Source: Oscillospiraceae bacterium
GTDB lineage: Bacteria; Bacillota; Clostridia; Oscillospirales; Ruminococcaceae
Assembly (NCBI GenBank): GCA_900752625.1
Contig: CAADWC010000147.1
Location: 1-14,799 of the forward strand
Reading direction: 5' to 3'
Length of the DNA stretch: 14,799 nucleotides
Under the pieces are notes generated by a model that saw only the letters and a list, made by a program, of their open reading frames with translations, was not told the DNA's origin and did no database searches. The stretch's first letter is position 1. The number at the start of each line of letters is the position of its first letter. Below, in pieces: positions 1 to 6,149 of the stretch. The translations under genes and the position numbers were made by a program.

Positions 1-474
1 GTAGGCGTTCTCCGTCACGACCCGATGGCTATGAAGCCTTTCATCGGCTACAATGTAGGCGATTACTGGGCTCACTGGATCGAGATGGGCGAAAAGCTCG
101 GCGACAAGGCGCCTAAGATATTCAATGTCAACTGGTTCAAGAAAGATGACGAGGGTAACTTTATGTGGCCAGGCTTCGGCGACAACATGAGAGTTCTCGA
201 CTGGATCATCAAGAGATGCGAGGGAACTGTTGATGCTGTTGAAACGGCTATCGGCTATGTTCCTAAGGCTGAAGATATCAATGTAACAGGTATTGAAGAC
301 GAAATCACACCTGAAAGAATGCAGGAGCTGCTTGCAGTAGATAAGGATCTCTGGGTTGAAGAAATCGCTGAGATGAGAAGATACTACAATGATGATATTG
401 CCGCTAAGGGCGGAAGAATTCCTGACGTTCTTTACAAAGAGCTTGACGAGCTTGAGGCAAGGCTGAATAAGTAA
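1..474 (+). CDS. pckG: Phosphoenolpyruvate carboxykinase (GTP), C-terminal part only
   Basis: This is the last 157 residues of a gene whose 5' part lies outside the window; the reading frame is open from base 1. The enzyme interconverts oxaloacetate and PEP with GTP/GDP in the cytosol, serving gluconeogenesis or, in rumen and gut anaerobes, CO2 fixation toward succinate. The visible part holds the very conserved GTP-PEPCK stretch: FIGYNVGDYWAHW (about residues 14-26 of the fragment), then KIFNVNWF and WPGFGDNMRVLDWI. In this family these segments supply the phenylalanines that stack on the guanine base. An acidic helical tail ends in LNK and TAA. A hairpin terminator follows 27 nt after the stop, so pckG ends its transcript here. 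The internal ATG at 25 is not a start. Family assignment is very secure. Confidence 0.96.
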   Translation, partial: VGVLRHDPMAMKPFIGYNVGDYWAHWIEMGEKLGDKAPKIFNVNWFKKDDEGNFMWPGFGDNMRVLDWIIKRCEGTVDAVETAIGYVPKAEDINVTGIEDEITPERMQELLAVDKDLWVEEIAEMRRYYNDDIAAKGGRIPDVLYKELDELEARLNK

Positions 475-501
475 ATTTTTAATTTTCAAAGATTATACAA
501 T

Positions 502-529
502 AAGGGCGAACCTGTTCGGGTTCGCCCTT
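502..529 (+). terminator. Terminator of pckG
   Basis: A perfect 11-bp stem, AAGGGCGAACC (502-512) with GGTTCGCCCTT (519-529), closes a 6-nt loop just after the pckG stop. The T-tract after it is poor (TTGTTGCTG), so termination may be incomplete, but the stem is strong and well placed. Confidence 0.8.
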
Positions 530-561
530 GTTGCTGCGTAAGAAAACCCAGCTGTAATTCA

Positions 562-577
562 ACGTCATACTTGACGT
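562..577. repeat. Perfect inverted repeat over the glmU -35 box
   Basis: ACGTCA (562-567), four bases, then TGACGT (572-577): a perfect 6-bp dyad. Its right arm covers the -35 hexamer TTGACG (571-576) of the glmU promoter. Position and symmetry suggest an operator, but I do not recognise a known regulator site. Confidence 0.5.
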
Positions 578-617
578 AAGAGGATAAATATACTATAATA
601 TATAACTGTGATATAAT
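571..617 (+). promoter_or_regulatory. Promoter(s) of glmU
   Basis: TTGACG (571-576), a 17-bp spacer and TATAAT (594-599) form a near-consensus sigma-A promoter. A second extended -10 element, TG-A-TATAAT, sits at 609-617 without a good -35. Transcription would start near 606 or 624, giving a short leader before the ATG at 649. Confidence 0.7.
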
Positions 618-648
618 GCGGAAAGATCTGCGGAAGGACTGATTTTTT

Positions 649-2082
649 ATGTCAAACAATGCCGTTATCCTGGCGGGGGGTCAGGGTAAAAGAATGAAAA
701 CAAACAAGCCCAAGGTGCTTTGCAATGTCATAGGAGAACCCATGCTCGAGTGGGTCCTTACTGCCTGCGAAAACGCCGGGCTGGACGAAATATGCGTAGT
801 AAAAGGCTATGAAAGCGCTCAGATAGACGAGTTTCTTGATAAGCGCGATTCAAAGGCTGAGATCAATTCGGTTATGCAGGCCGAAAGACTTGGAACAGGT
901 CATGCTGTCATGCAGGCAAAGGAGTTTCTTGAAGCTAATATTGACGGAAATACGCTGATTCTGTGCGGAGACGCTCCGTTTATAGACGCAGACACTATCA
1001 ACGGCGCTCTGGAACTTCACAAAAGCAGAGACTGCGGCGTTACCGTCGTAACTTCAAGAGTTGAGGATCCATCGGGCTACGGCAGGATAATAAGGAACGA
1101 AAACGGTATAAGCGGAATCGTGGAGCATAAGGACTGCAATCCCATGCAGCTTGCAATTACCGAGGTAAACAGCGGATGCTATTGGTTCAAGACTGCCGAT
1201 CTGCTGGAGGTTTTATTTGAGATAAAGCCGGAAAACGCTCAGGGCGAATATTATCTTACCGACTGCATAGAGCTTATTATTTCCAAGGGCAAGACTGCCG
1301 ACGCTTACATTTCGGGTAATCCCAACGTTGCACTGGGAGCAAACGACCGAAGAGGACTGCTTATGCTCAACGATATAGCCCGCAGCGAAATCATCGGAAA
1401 ATGGCTGGACGAAGGTATTGAATTCTGCTGCACGGACGGCGTTTCTATAGGAAACAGCGTTAAAATAGGTCAGGGTACGGTAATTCACTCGGGAGTCATA
1501 CTCAGGGGAAATACCACTATCGGAGAAAACTGCGTTATAGGAAACAACTGTATTATTGAAAACACACAGGTCGGAAACGGAGTTAATCTCAATAATGTTC
1601 AGGCATATGAATCGATTATAGAGGATGATGTTAAAATCGGACCCTACGTTCAGCTCAGACCTAATTCCTATATAAAGAAAGGCGCAAAAATAGGCGATTT
1701 TGTCGAAATTAAAAATTCTACTATAGGAGAGTACACAGCGGTGGCTCATCTTACGTATATAGGCGACTCCGACGTGGGCGCAAACGTTAATTTCGGCTGC
1801 GGCGTTGTTACGGTTAATTATAACGGAGACAAGAAATTTAGGACAGTAATCGAGGATAATGCATTTATAGGCTGTAACACAAATCTTGTTGCCCCTGTCA
1901 GAATAGGCAAAGGTGCATATACGGCGGCAGGTTCAACGATCACCCGCGACGTTCCGGCAGACGCTTTGGCTATAGAGCGTACAAAAGCGGAAATCAAGGA
2001 AGGCTATGCGGCAAGAAAGCTTAAAAACCGGACTGAAAAGTTTGAAAAGCAGGTTAAGAACAGCGATAATAACCAAGGCTGA
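649..2082 (+). CDS. glmU: Bifunctional UDP-GlcNAc pyrophosphorylase / glucosamine-1-P N-acetyltransferase
   Basis: GlmU makes UDP-N-acetylglucosamine for peptidoglycan and wall polymers: the C-terminal half acetylates glucosamine-1-P with acetyl-CoA and the N-terminal half adds UMP from UTP. The N-terminal Rossmann-like domain shows the nucleotide loop LAGGQGKRM (residues 8-16) followed by PKVL, the GTGHA motif, the metal-site CGDAP (Asp108) and GEYYLTD. From about residue 255 hexapeptide repeats form the left-handed beta-helix, with the acetyltransferase core HLTYIGD (His367, the expected catalytic base) and VNYNGDKK. At 477 residues it is slightly longer than usual, with a charged tail. The start is set by GGAAGG at 632-637. 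In many Firmicutes glmU is followed by prs; here a terminator follows at once, so it appears monocistronic. Confidence 0.97.
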   Translation: MSNNAVILAGGQGKRMKTNKPKVLCNVIGEPMLEWVLTACENAGLDEICVVKGYESAQIDEFLDKRDSKAEINSVMQAERLGTGHAVMQAKEFLEANIDGNTLILCGDAPFIDADTINGALELHKSRDCGVTVVTSRVEDPSGYGRIIRNENGISGIVEHKDCNPMQLAITEVNSGCYWFKTADLLEVLFEIKPENAQGEYYLTDCIELIISKGKTADAYISGNPNVALGANDRRGLLMLNDIARSEIIGKWLDEGIEFCCTDGVSIGNSVKIGQGTVIHSGVILRGNTTIGENCVIGNNCIIENTQVGNGVNLNNVQAYESIIEDDVKIGPYVQLRPNSYIKKGAKIGDFVEIKNSTIGEYTAVAHLTYIGDSDVGANVNFGCGVVTVNYNGDKKFRTVIEDNAFIGCNTNLVAPVRIGKGAYTAAGSTITRDVPADALAIERTKAEIKEGYAARKLKNRTEKFEKQVKNSDNNQG

Positions 2083-2097
2083 TAAATATTCTATCGG

Positions 2098-2160
2098 AAA
2101 ACGGCGGAAAATCTGTTCCTGTGCGTTAAGTACAAGGATGGATTTTCCGCCGTTTTGGCT
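2098..2160. terminator. Terminator between glmU and the RHH gene
   Basis: A 16-bp perfect stem, AAAACGGCGGAAAATC (2098-2113) with its complement at 2141-2156, extended by weaker inner pairs. T-rich sequence flanks both sides, so it can serve glmU (plus) and the convergent small gene (minus). Confidence 0.85.
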
Positions 2161-2191
2161 TTTGCGTACAGTAAAAATAATATTACACCTT

Positions 2192-2371
2192 TTATTTATT
2201 GTTTTTCTCCTCACTTTCAAGGTTTTCCAATGCATAGTTCAAGCATTGTATTACAAGCTGATTAAGAGACAAGTTGTTTTCACAAGCAAGTTTTTCGAGC
2301 TTTTCAATTATTTTCTCCGGCAAGCGGAAAGTCTTGCTGACTGTATCATAACCTTTTTGTATTTTCCACAT
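2192..2371 (-). CDS. Small ribbon-helix-helix (Arc/MetJ-type) DNA-binding protein
   Basis: A 59-residue protein. Residues 11-17 (VSKTFRL) fit the DNA-contacting beta strand, residues 18-31 helix A and 34-49 helix B of a ribbon-helix-helix dimer; the LSLNQLVIQCLNYAL segment is typical of the family. A charged tail (ESEEKNNK) follows. I chose the ATG at 2371 over an upstream TTG at 2395 because AGGGGTG lies 7 nt before it and the likely transcription start (near 2388) falls downstream of the TTG. Such proteins are repressors or antitoxins; no toxin gene is adjacent. It is divergent from the TM2-protein gene, and the intergenic region between them has nested inverted repeats over both -35 regions, so autoregulation and control of its neighbour are plausible. 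Function otherwise unknown. Confidence 0.8.
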   Translation of the reverse strand: MWKIQKGYDTVSKTFRLPEKIIEKLEKLACENNLSLNQLVIQCLNYALENLESEEKNNK

Positions 2372-2378
2372 TTTTATA

Positions 2379-2385
2379 CACCCCT
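2379..2385 (-). promoter_or_regulatory. Ribosome site that fixes the RHH gene start
   Basis: On the minus strand AGGGGTG stands 7 nt before the ATG at 2371. It lies inside the stretch that the upstream TTG start would translate, so the shorter 59-residue product is preferred. Confidence 0.75.
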
Positions 2386-2394
2386 TTTTATTCA

Positions 2395-2423
2395 ATTATA
2401 CGACACATTACGCCAAAAATAAA
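2395..2423 (-). promoter_or_regulatory. Promoter of the RHH gene
   Basis: On the minus strand a perfect TATAAT -10 (2395-2400) is preceded at 17 bp by a weak -35 TTTATT (2418-2423). Start expected near 2388, giving a leader of about 17 nt. The weak -35 is partly covered by the left arm of the inverted repeat at 2420-2427. Confidence 0.55.
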
Positions 2424-2465
2424 CACTCAGATTGCACTAAATTTGTATTTCAATTTAAGTGTTTA
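2420..2465. repeat. Nested inverted repeats in the RHH/TM2 divergent intergenic region
   Basis: The outer arms TAAACACT (2420-2427) and AGTGTTTA (2458-2465) are perfect complements. Inside, CACTAAATT (2435-2443) faces AATTTAAGTG (2452-2461) with one extra base. CACT at 2424 and 2435 is an 11-bp-spaced direct repeat. The outer arms touch the -35 regions of both divergent promoters. This is the pattern expected for an operator bound by RHH dimers; that link is inference. Confidence 0.5.
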
Positions 2466-2490
2466 CTGTTTTATAAAATAATGTTAAAAT
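2462..2490 (+). promoter_or_regulatory. Promoter of the TM2-domain gene
   Basis: TTTACT (2462-2467), a 17-bp spacer and TAAAAT (2485-2490). Transcription would begin close to 2497, directly at the ribosome site, so the leader is very short. The -35 overlaps the right arm of the inverted repeat. Confidence 0.5.
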
Positions 2491-2508
2491 ACATGTGAGG
2501 TGATAAGA

Positions 2509-2985
2509 ATGGCAAAAATAATTGCTATAGATGAAGAAAGAATCACAATCGGTACAGATGATGGAGGAATAAAGGAAATAAGACCTACTGATATCAATTT
2601 TTCTGCAAAAATAGGGGACAAGGTTGATATATTTGAAACTGAAACCCGCACCGTGGTAACAAAAGCTGAAGAGGAAAAACCACAGCAGAATTATTCAATG
2701 CCAGCCGGCGGAATAAATATAAATATGAATAACAATCAAAATGTCACCGCTCCTCAAACGGTTGCTCTGGCTAACGGAACAAAGGCTGTAAACAAAGTAG
2801 TCTATTGTTTGCTTGCCTTTTTCCTGGGCGGCATAGGCGTTCATAAATTTTATGCAGGAAAAACCGGTACAGGTATACTTTTCCTTTTGTTCTGCTGGAC
2901 GTTTATTCCGTCTATAATTGCGTTTATCGATTTTATTGTCGGTTTATGTAAGAAAGCAGATCCCAACGGACTTATTCTGGTTTAA
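2509..2985 (+). CDS. TM2-domain membrane protein
   Basis: A 158-residue protein. Residues 1-52 look like a small all-beta domain (alternating strands around IGTDDGG and IGDKVDIF), residues 53-92 are a Gln/Asn-rich flexible linker, and residues 95-146 are the TM2 domain: two hydrophobic helices joined by a turn with GGIGVHKFYAGK (107-118) and an Asp in the second helix (D141). TM2 proteins are membrane proteins of poorly known role. The start at 2509 is chosen because GAGGTGA (2497-2503) sits 5 nt upstream; the GTG at 2500 lies within that ribosome site. The gene is divergent from the RHH gene and probably shares its operator. I see no clear hairpin terminator after the stop. Confidence 0.85.
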   Translation: MAKIIAIDEERITIGTDDGGIKEIRPTDINFSAKIGDKVDIFETETRTVVTKAEEEKPQQNYSMPAGGININMNNNQNVTAPQTVALANGTKAVNKVVYCLLAFFLGGIGVHKFYAGKTGTGILFLLFCWTFIPSIIAFIDFIVGLCKKADPNGLILV

Positions 2986-3015
2986 ATAATTGAAAATCGA
3001 CAACTTTTTAATAAA

Positions 3016-3045
3016 AAATATGTAAATTTTAGTCGCCGCATATTT
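3016..3045. repeat. Inverted repeat ending in the surface-protein promoter
   Basis: AAATATG (3016-3022) and CATATTT (3039-3045) are perfect 7-bp complements separated by 16 bases. The right arm enters the -35 TTTACA (3043-3048) of the next gene. It could be an operator or a weak terminator for the TM2 gene. Confidence 0.35.
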
Positions 3046-3071
3046 ACAAAGCATTGTAAGGCTGATATAAT
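3043..3071 (+). promoter_or_regulatory. Strong extended -10 promoter of the surface-protein gene
   Basis: TTTACA (3043-3048), 17-bp spacer, TATAAT (3066-3071) preceded by TG at 3063-3064 (extended -10). Expected start near 3078, which leaves a leader of about 143 nt before the ATG at 3221. Confidence 0.75.
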
Positions 3072-3077
3072 AGAATC

Positions 3078-3220
3078 AGTACATAATTTAGAAACAGAAA
3101 TGTTAATTATTTTAATAAACGCCCACTTAATCGGCAGCGTTACATAAGTCAGCTGATTAAAAAGGTAGATGCTTCTAGGATTGTGTATTATTTTAAAAAT
3201 TGTGTTATGAGGTGATCGAT
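3078..3220 (+). other. Long 5' leader of the surface-protein gene
   Basis: The presumed untranslated leader holds a 9-bp stem with one G-U pair, TTAATCGGC (3127-3135) with GCTGATTAA (3152-3160), and a competing small stem AACGC/GCGTT around 3118-3141. The ribosome site GAGGTGA (3209-3215) is not in the stem. It matches no riboswitch class I know. Confidence 0.35.
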
Positions 3221-5221
3221 ATGAAAAAGAAAAAATGTCTTTCTGCATTGCTTTCGGCCGTTCTGGTGACAACAATTATGCCAACAGCCGTGTCTGCTGC
3301 AGAAAACAGCGGATCTGATACTATTGACAGCCCTAAAGCTCCGGAGTATCGTTCCGACACAAACGAATTCTTTGCAAACGGAACGCCGATTACGATCGAC
3401 GCTGCTGCGAGCGATGGAAAAACTGCACTCATTACCTGGGATGGAGGTTCTCAGGAAATTGATTCAAATGACGTTGTTTTTGGCGGCTCGGATACCACAG
3501 CTTCCAATATACACCTTGCCAGCACTTCCATTACTATGAATGGAGGAACGGTTCTTGATGTTACAGGCGGAAACAAGACCAAAAATGAAAAGAATTGTGA
3601 TTACAGCATCGTAGACCTGGTTACGTTGGATATTAACGGCGGTGTGATCAGCAGAGGTCTGTATGGAATCGATAACCGAAACTCCGCTTTCGGGGCAGAT
3701 GTCCGCAAAAAAGAAAACGGTAAATCTTATGAAAATTATAAGATCGGAACGCTTAATGTTTCCATTGACGGTGCAAGCGTATATTCGTTCCGCGGCGTTA
3801 CTTCCTATGCATATGCAGAAAATGTGGATGTAACAGTCGGAAAGGACAGCACGGCGCAGCTGAATGAAATGATCTGGGGCACTAACGGCGTTATCAATAA
3901 AGCATCATTCACCATGTACAGCGGAACGACCGATCTTGCAGCTTCCATATTGCGCTGCACTATTCTGGATAATATGACTTACAATATATTAGGCGGCAAA
4001 GTCGGTGAAATTTATGCAGGTTCTTATTATCCTTATGAGGAAACCGCAGCCGGCAGCAACAACTGGGATGGCTGGGGATTTGGCTGGATAGACTACGGAT
4101 TTGCTAACAGCATTGACGTAACTATCGGTAAGGATGTTGTCTATACAGATATTATCTCAGGATTCCAGTATCGCGACGATGACATTGCTCTCTTTAAAGA
4201 AAAGTATGCATCCAATGTATGGAGCATCGAGGATTTGACGGAAGAAGCGCCAATCGAACTTAATCTGTCATCAGCGCCAACCAATAAGGGCGATTTCTCT
4301 GTTATCGACGATTCGGCGGAATATGTCACAACGAATTGGGTACCTATTATAGAAGAACCTGAACTTCCCTCTGTTATTGATCCGGACGCAGAGGTTGAAA
4401 ATGTAACAATAGGTGTGGACGCAGGAACGTCTGATGTCCTGTCTTCTGAAATAGACAAGCTCGTTTCAAGTGTTCTGTCCGGAAACGAAACCGATGCAAT
4501 AACCGAAGAAGTACAGACAGCTCTGGCAGAAGCAGTGAAAAACTGTCAGTCAATTTCCGTAAAAATAGCTGCGACTGCTATTCTGAACGACAGCGATGTG
4601 CCGGAAACGGACAGAACCGGAATCGAATCATACGTTGATACGATGGAAGATGCAGTAATTGCACAGTATCTTGATCTTAAGGCTATTCTGCTGGCTGACA
4701 ATACCGAGCTCGGAACAATCTCTAAACTGTCTGAACCGATCAACTTTACTGTAGCTATCCCTGAGGAATTGAAAGCGGATGGTCGTGTATTCACTATTGT
4801 CCGTACTAATGCAGGTCAGGGAGAAGCGCTGGAAACGGTTATGAATCAGGACGGAACTATCTCATTCTCGGCCGATGTATTCTCTACTTATGCTTTGGTT
4901 TATACGGATGCAACTATTCCGAACGATAATGAAAGTTCATCTGTTCCTGACGAGAACGAAAGCTCATCTGCTCCTGACGGAAACGAAGATGAAAGTTCAT
5001 CTGCCCCCAACGACAGCGAAAATGAAGGCTCATCTGCTACAGACGACGAAACCTCTGCTGGCAAGAACGAAAATTCTTCTGCTTCCAGCACAAATCCGGA
5101 CAACACAAAACTTCCGGATACCGGAGCTGACAGTAACTTAGGACTTTGGCTGTCACTGCTGCTTATCAGTGCCGGCGGTCTGATGGGAATTATAACTTTG
5201 ATTAAAAGACACAGAACATAA
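3221..5221 (+). CDS. Sortase-anchored (LPXTG) surface protein with beta-helix region
   Basis: A 666-residue exported wall protein. Residues 1-26 are a signal peptide (KKKK start, hydrophobic core, likely cleavage after AVSA). About 50-330 contain many short strands with NGG, DING and TVGKD turns, the look of a parallel beta-helix. About 395-560 form a stalk-like domain ending in FSTYALVYTD, a motif I associate with clostridial surface proteins. A Ser/Asp/Glu/Asn-rich linker of repeated ESSSxPx units (about 571-624) reaches LPDTG (631-635), a hydrophobic helix and KRHRT, the sortase sorting signal. The start at 3221 follows GAGGTGA by 5 nt and begins the signal peptide; longer in-frame starts would spoil it. 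An adhesin or carbohydrate-binding role is likely but unproven. It is its own transcription unit. Confidence 0.88.
   Translation: MKKKKCLSALLSAVLVTTIMPTAVSAAENSGSDTIDSPKAPEYRSDTNEFFANGTPITIDAAASDGKTALITWDGGSQEIDSNDVVFGGSDTTASNIHLASTSITMNGGTVLDVTGGNKTKNEKNCDYSIVDLVTLDINGGVISRGLYGIDNRNSAFGADVRKKENGKSYENYKIGTLNVSIDGASVYSFRGVTSYAYAENVDVTVGKDSTAQLNEMIWGTNGVINKASFTMYSGTTDLAASILRCTILDNMTYNILGGKVGEIYAGSYYPYEETAAGSNNWDGWGFGWIDYGFANSIDVTIGKDVVYTDIISGFQYRDDDIALFKEKYASNVWSIEDLTEEAPIELNLSSAPTNKGDFSVIDDSAEYVTTNWVPIIEEPELPSVIDPDAEVENVTIGVDAGTSDVLSSEIDKLVSSVLSGNETDAITEEVQTALAEAVKNCQSISVKIAATAILNDSDVPETDRTGIESYVDTMEDAVIAQYLDLKAILLADNTELGTISKLSEPINFTVAIPEELKADGRVFTIVRTNAGQGEALETVMNQDGTISFSADVFSTYALVYTDATIPNDNESSSVPDENESSSAPDGNEDESSSAPNDSENEGSSATDDETSAGKNENSSASSTNPDNTKLPDTGADSNLGLWLSLLLISAGGLMGIITLIKRHRT
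4931..5036 (+). repeat. Imperfect tandem repeats coding the Ser-rich linker
   Basis: Four copies of GAAAGTTCATCTG or a one-base variant begin at 4931, 4958, 4991 and 5024, so the periods are 27, 33 and 33 bp, all multiples of three. They encode the ESSS/EGSS units before LPDTG. Confidence 0.8.
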
Positions 5222-5247
5222 TAGATAGCGTATTTTCTTTACGATTG

Positions 5248-5275
5248 AAACGGCTTCCTGAAAAGGGGCCGTTTT
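5248..5275 (+). terminator. Terminator of the surface-protein gene
   Basis: Stem AAACGGC (5248-5254) with GCCGTTT (5268-5274), inner partial pairing, then TTTTATT. It stands 27 nt after the stop codon. Confidence 0.8.
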
Positions 5276-5480
5276 TATTGTTCAAATAAGAAAATCAATA
5301 CCTATTATTTTATAGAAAACATTTATTCTAAGGCGTTTTGATCATTCTGATAATCGGCCTTCCGGTCGGAGCCGCAGGTGCGTTGAATAGTAAGGAGGCT
5401 TTAGGCAGCGTGGATATGACCGTTACCTTTTCTCTGTAATCGTGATAATATGATCATTTTCCTTCTATACAGCATGACAA
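5276..5480. other. Gene-free spacer with a possible gene remnant
   Basis: About 200 bases between two terminators without a convincing gene. On the plus strand, 5332-5439 is an open stretch of 35 codons whose translation (IIGLPVGAAGALNSKEALG and onward) reads like the end of a real protein, but it has no start codon with a ribosome site and a stop lies directly upstream. It may be a gene remnant or chance. Confidence 0.25.
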
Positions 5481-5514
5481 AAGAGTACCGCCCAGTTTTT
5501 CGGACGGTACTCTT
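5481..5514 (-). terminator. Terminator of the flavoprotein pair
   Basis: On the minus strand a 10-bp perfect stem (5481-5490 with 5505-5514), continued after one mismatch by two G-C pairs, begins 2 nt after the stop of the second flavoprotein gene and is followed by TTGTC. Confidence 0.8.
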
Positions 5515-5515
5515 C

Positions 5516-6136
5516 TTATCCTATAAAGTTTGTCATAACCTTTTGCTCATATATGGGTTCGGGAATGCCCGATTTCCTGCCTGTATCAATACATTTGAGA
5601 AGCCACGCCATATTCTCTCCCAAAGTTCTCATTGTCTGTAAGCCCTCTTTATCCTGCATTACATCCTCCGGCGTAAATCCGTGGACCTGATTCCAGTACT
5701 GAGAGGTAACGATCGGCATATTATTTATGGAAAAATACTTGTTCAGCCTGTCAAACGCTGCCGTTGCTCCGCCCCGCCTGCACGACACTCCGGCCGCCGC
5801 AGGCTTTTTTACAAGTTTTTTCCCTGCCGAATAGAACAGTCTGTCAAGGAATGCGGTAATCTGTCCGCTCGGTCCTGAATAATAAACAGGTGAACCTACA
5901 ATAAGTCCGTCAAACTCGTCAAGCCTTTCTGCAAGTTCGTTTACACCGTCATTCCATACGCACTTGCCTGTTTCAAAACATTTTCCGCAGGCAATACAGC
6001 CTGCTATCGTCTTTTTTCCTATCCAGTAGATTTCCGTTTCAATTCCGTTTTTATCAAGCGATTTTGCCGCCTCCGACAAAGCCGTAAATGTACAGCCATG
6101 CTCGTTTGGACTGCCGTTGATCAGTAAAACTTTCAT
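5516..6136 (-). CDS. Flavodoxin-fold NAD(P)H oxidoreductase, iron-sulfur flavoprotein type
   Basis: A 206-residue cytosolic flavoprotein of the NADPH-dependent FMN reductase / flavodoxin_2 group. INGSPNEHGCT (6-16) is the FMN phosphate loop, GSPVYYSGPSG (81-91) the second flavin loop, and CIACGKCFETGKC places cysteines at 47, 50, 53 and 59. This CX2CX2CX5C spacing is that of the compact 4Fe-4S site described in iron-sulfur flavoproteins, so it may pass electrons between ferredoxin and an unknown acceptor. The ATG at 6136 is preferred over the GTG at 6142 because AAGGAGGG lies 5 nt before it. The ribosome site overlaps the stop of the upstream flavoprotein gene, so the two are cotranscribed and probably translationally coupled. 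A terminator follows at once. Confidence 0.88.
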   Translation of the reverse strand: MKVLLINGSPNEHGCTFTALSEAAKSLDKNGIETEIYWIGKKTIAGCIACGKCFETGKCVWNDGVNELAERLDEFDGLIVGSPVYYSGPSGQITAFLDRLFYSAGKKLVKKPAAAGVSCRRGGATAAFDRLNKYFSINNMPIVTSQYWNQVHGFTPEDVMQDKEGLQTMRTLGENMAWLLKCIDTGRKSGIPEPIYEQKVMTNFIG

Positions 6137-6141
6137 ATGCA

Positions 6142-6149
6142 CCCTCCTT
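6142..6149 (-). promoter_or_regulatory. Ribosome site overlapping the upstream stop codon
   Basis: AAGGAGGG on the minus strand serves the start at 6136 and includes bases of the TAA (6148-6150) that ends the preceding flavoprotein gene. This suggests coupled translation. Confidence 0.75.

Noticed and set aside
1213..1749. Antisense open frame of 178 codons inside glmU
   Set aside because: It lies wholly within a well-supported glmU and has no ribosome site or family features; a shadow frame.
2006..2422. Plus-strand open frame running from the end of glmU through its terminator
   Set aside because: It crosses a strong terminator and the RHH gene in antisense; no start signal.
2192..2985. 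Toxin-antitoxin module made of the RHH protein and its neighbour
   Set aside because: The neighbour is a TM2 membrane protein in divergent orientation, not a toxin in an operon with the RHH gene.
3078..3220. c-di-GMP class I or II riboswitch in the surface-protein leader
   Set aside because: The conserved aptamer sequences that I would expect are absent, so I list only an unclassified leader.
4931..5036. CRISPR-like array
   Set aside because: The repeats are short, imperfect, in frame and code for the Ser-rich linker; there are no unique spacers or cas genes.
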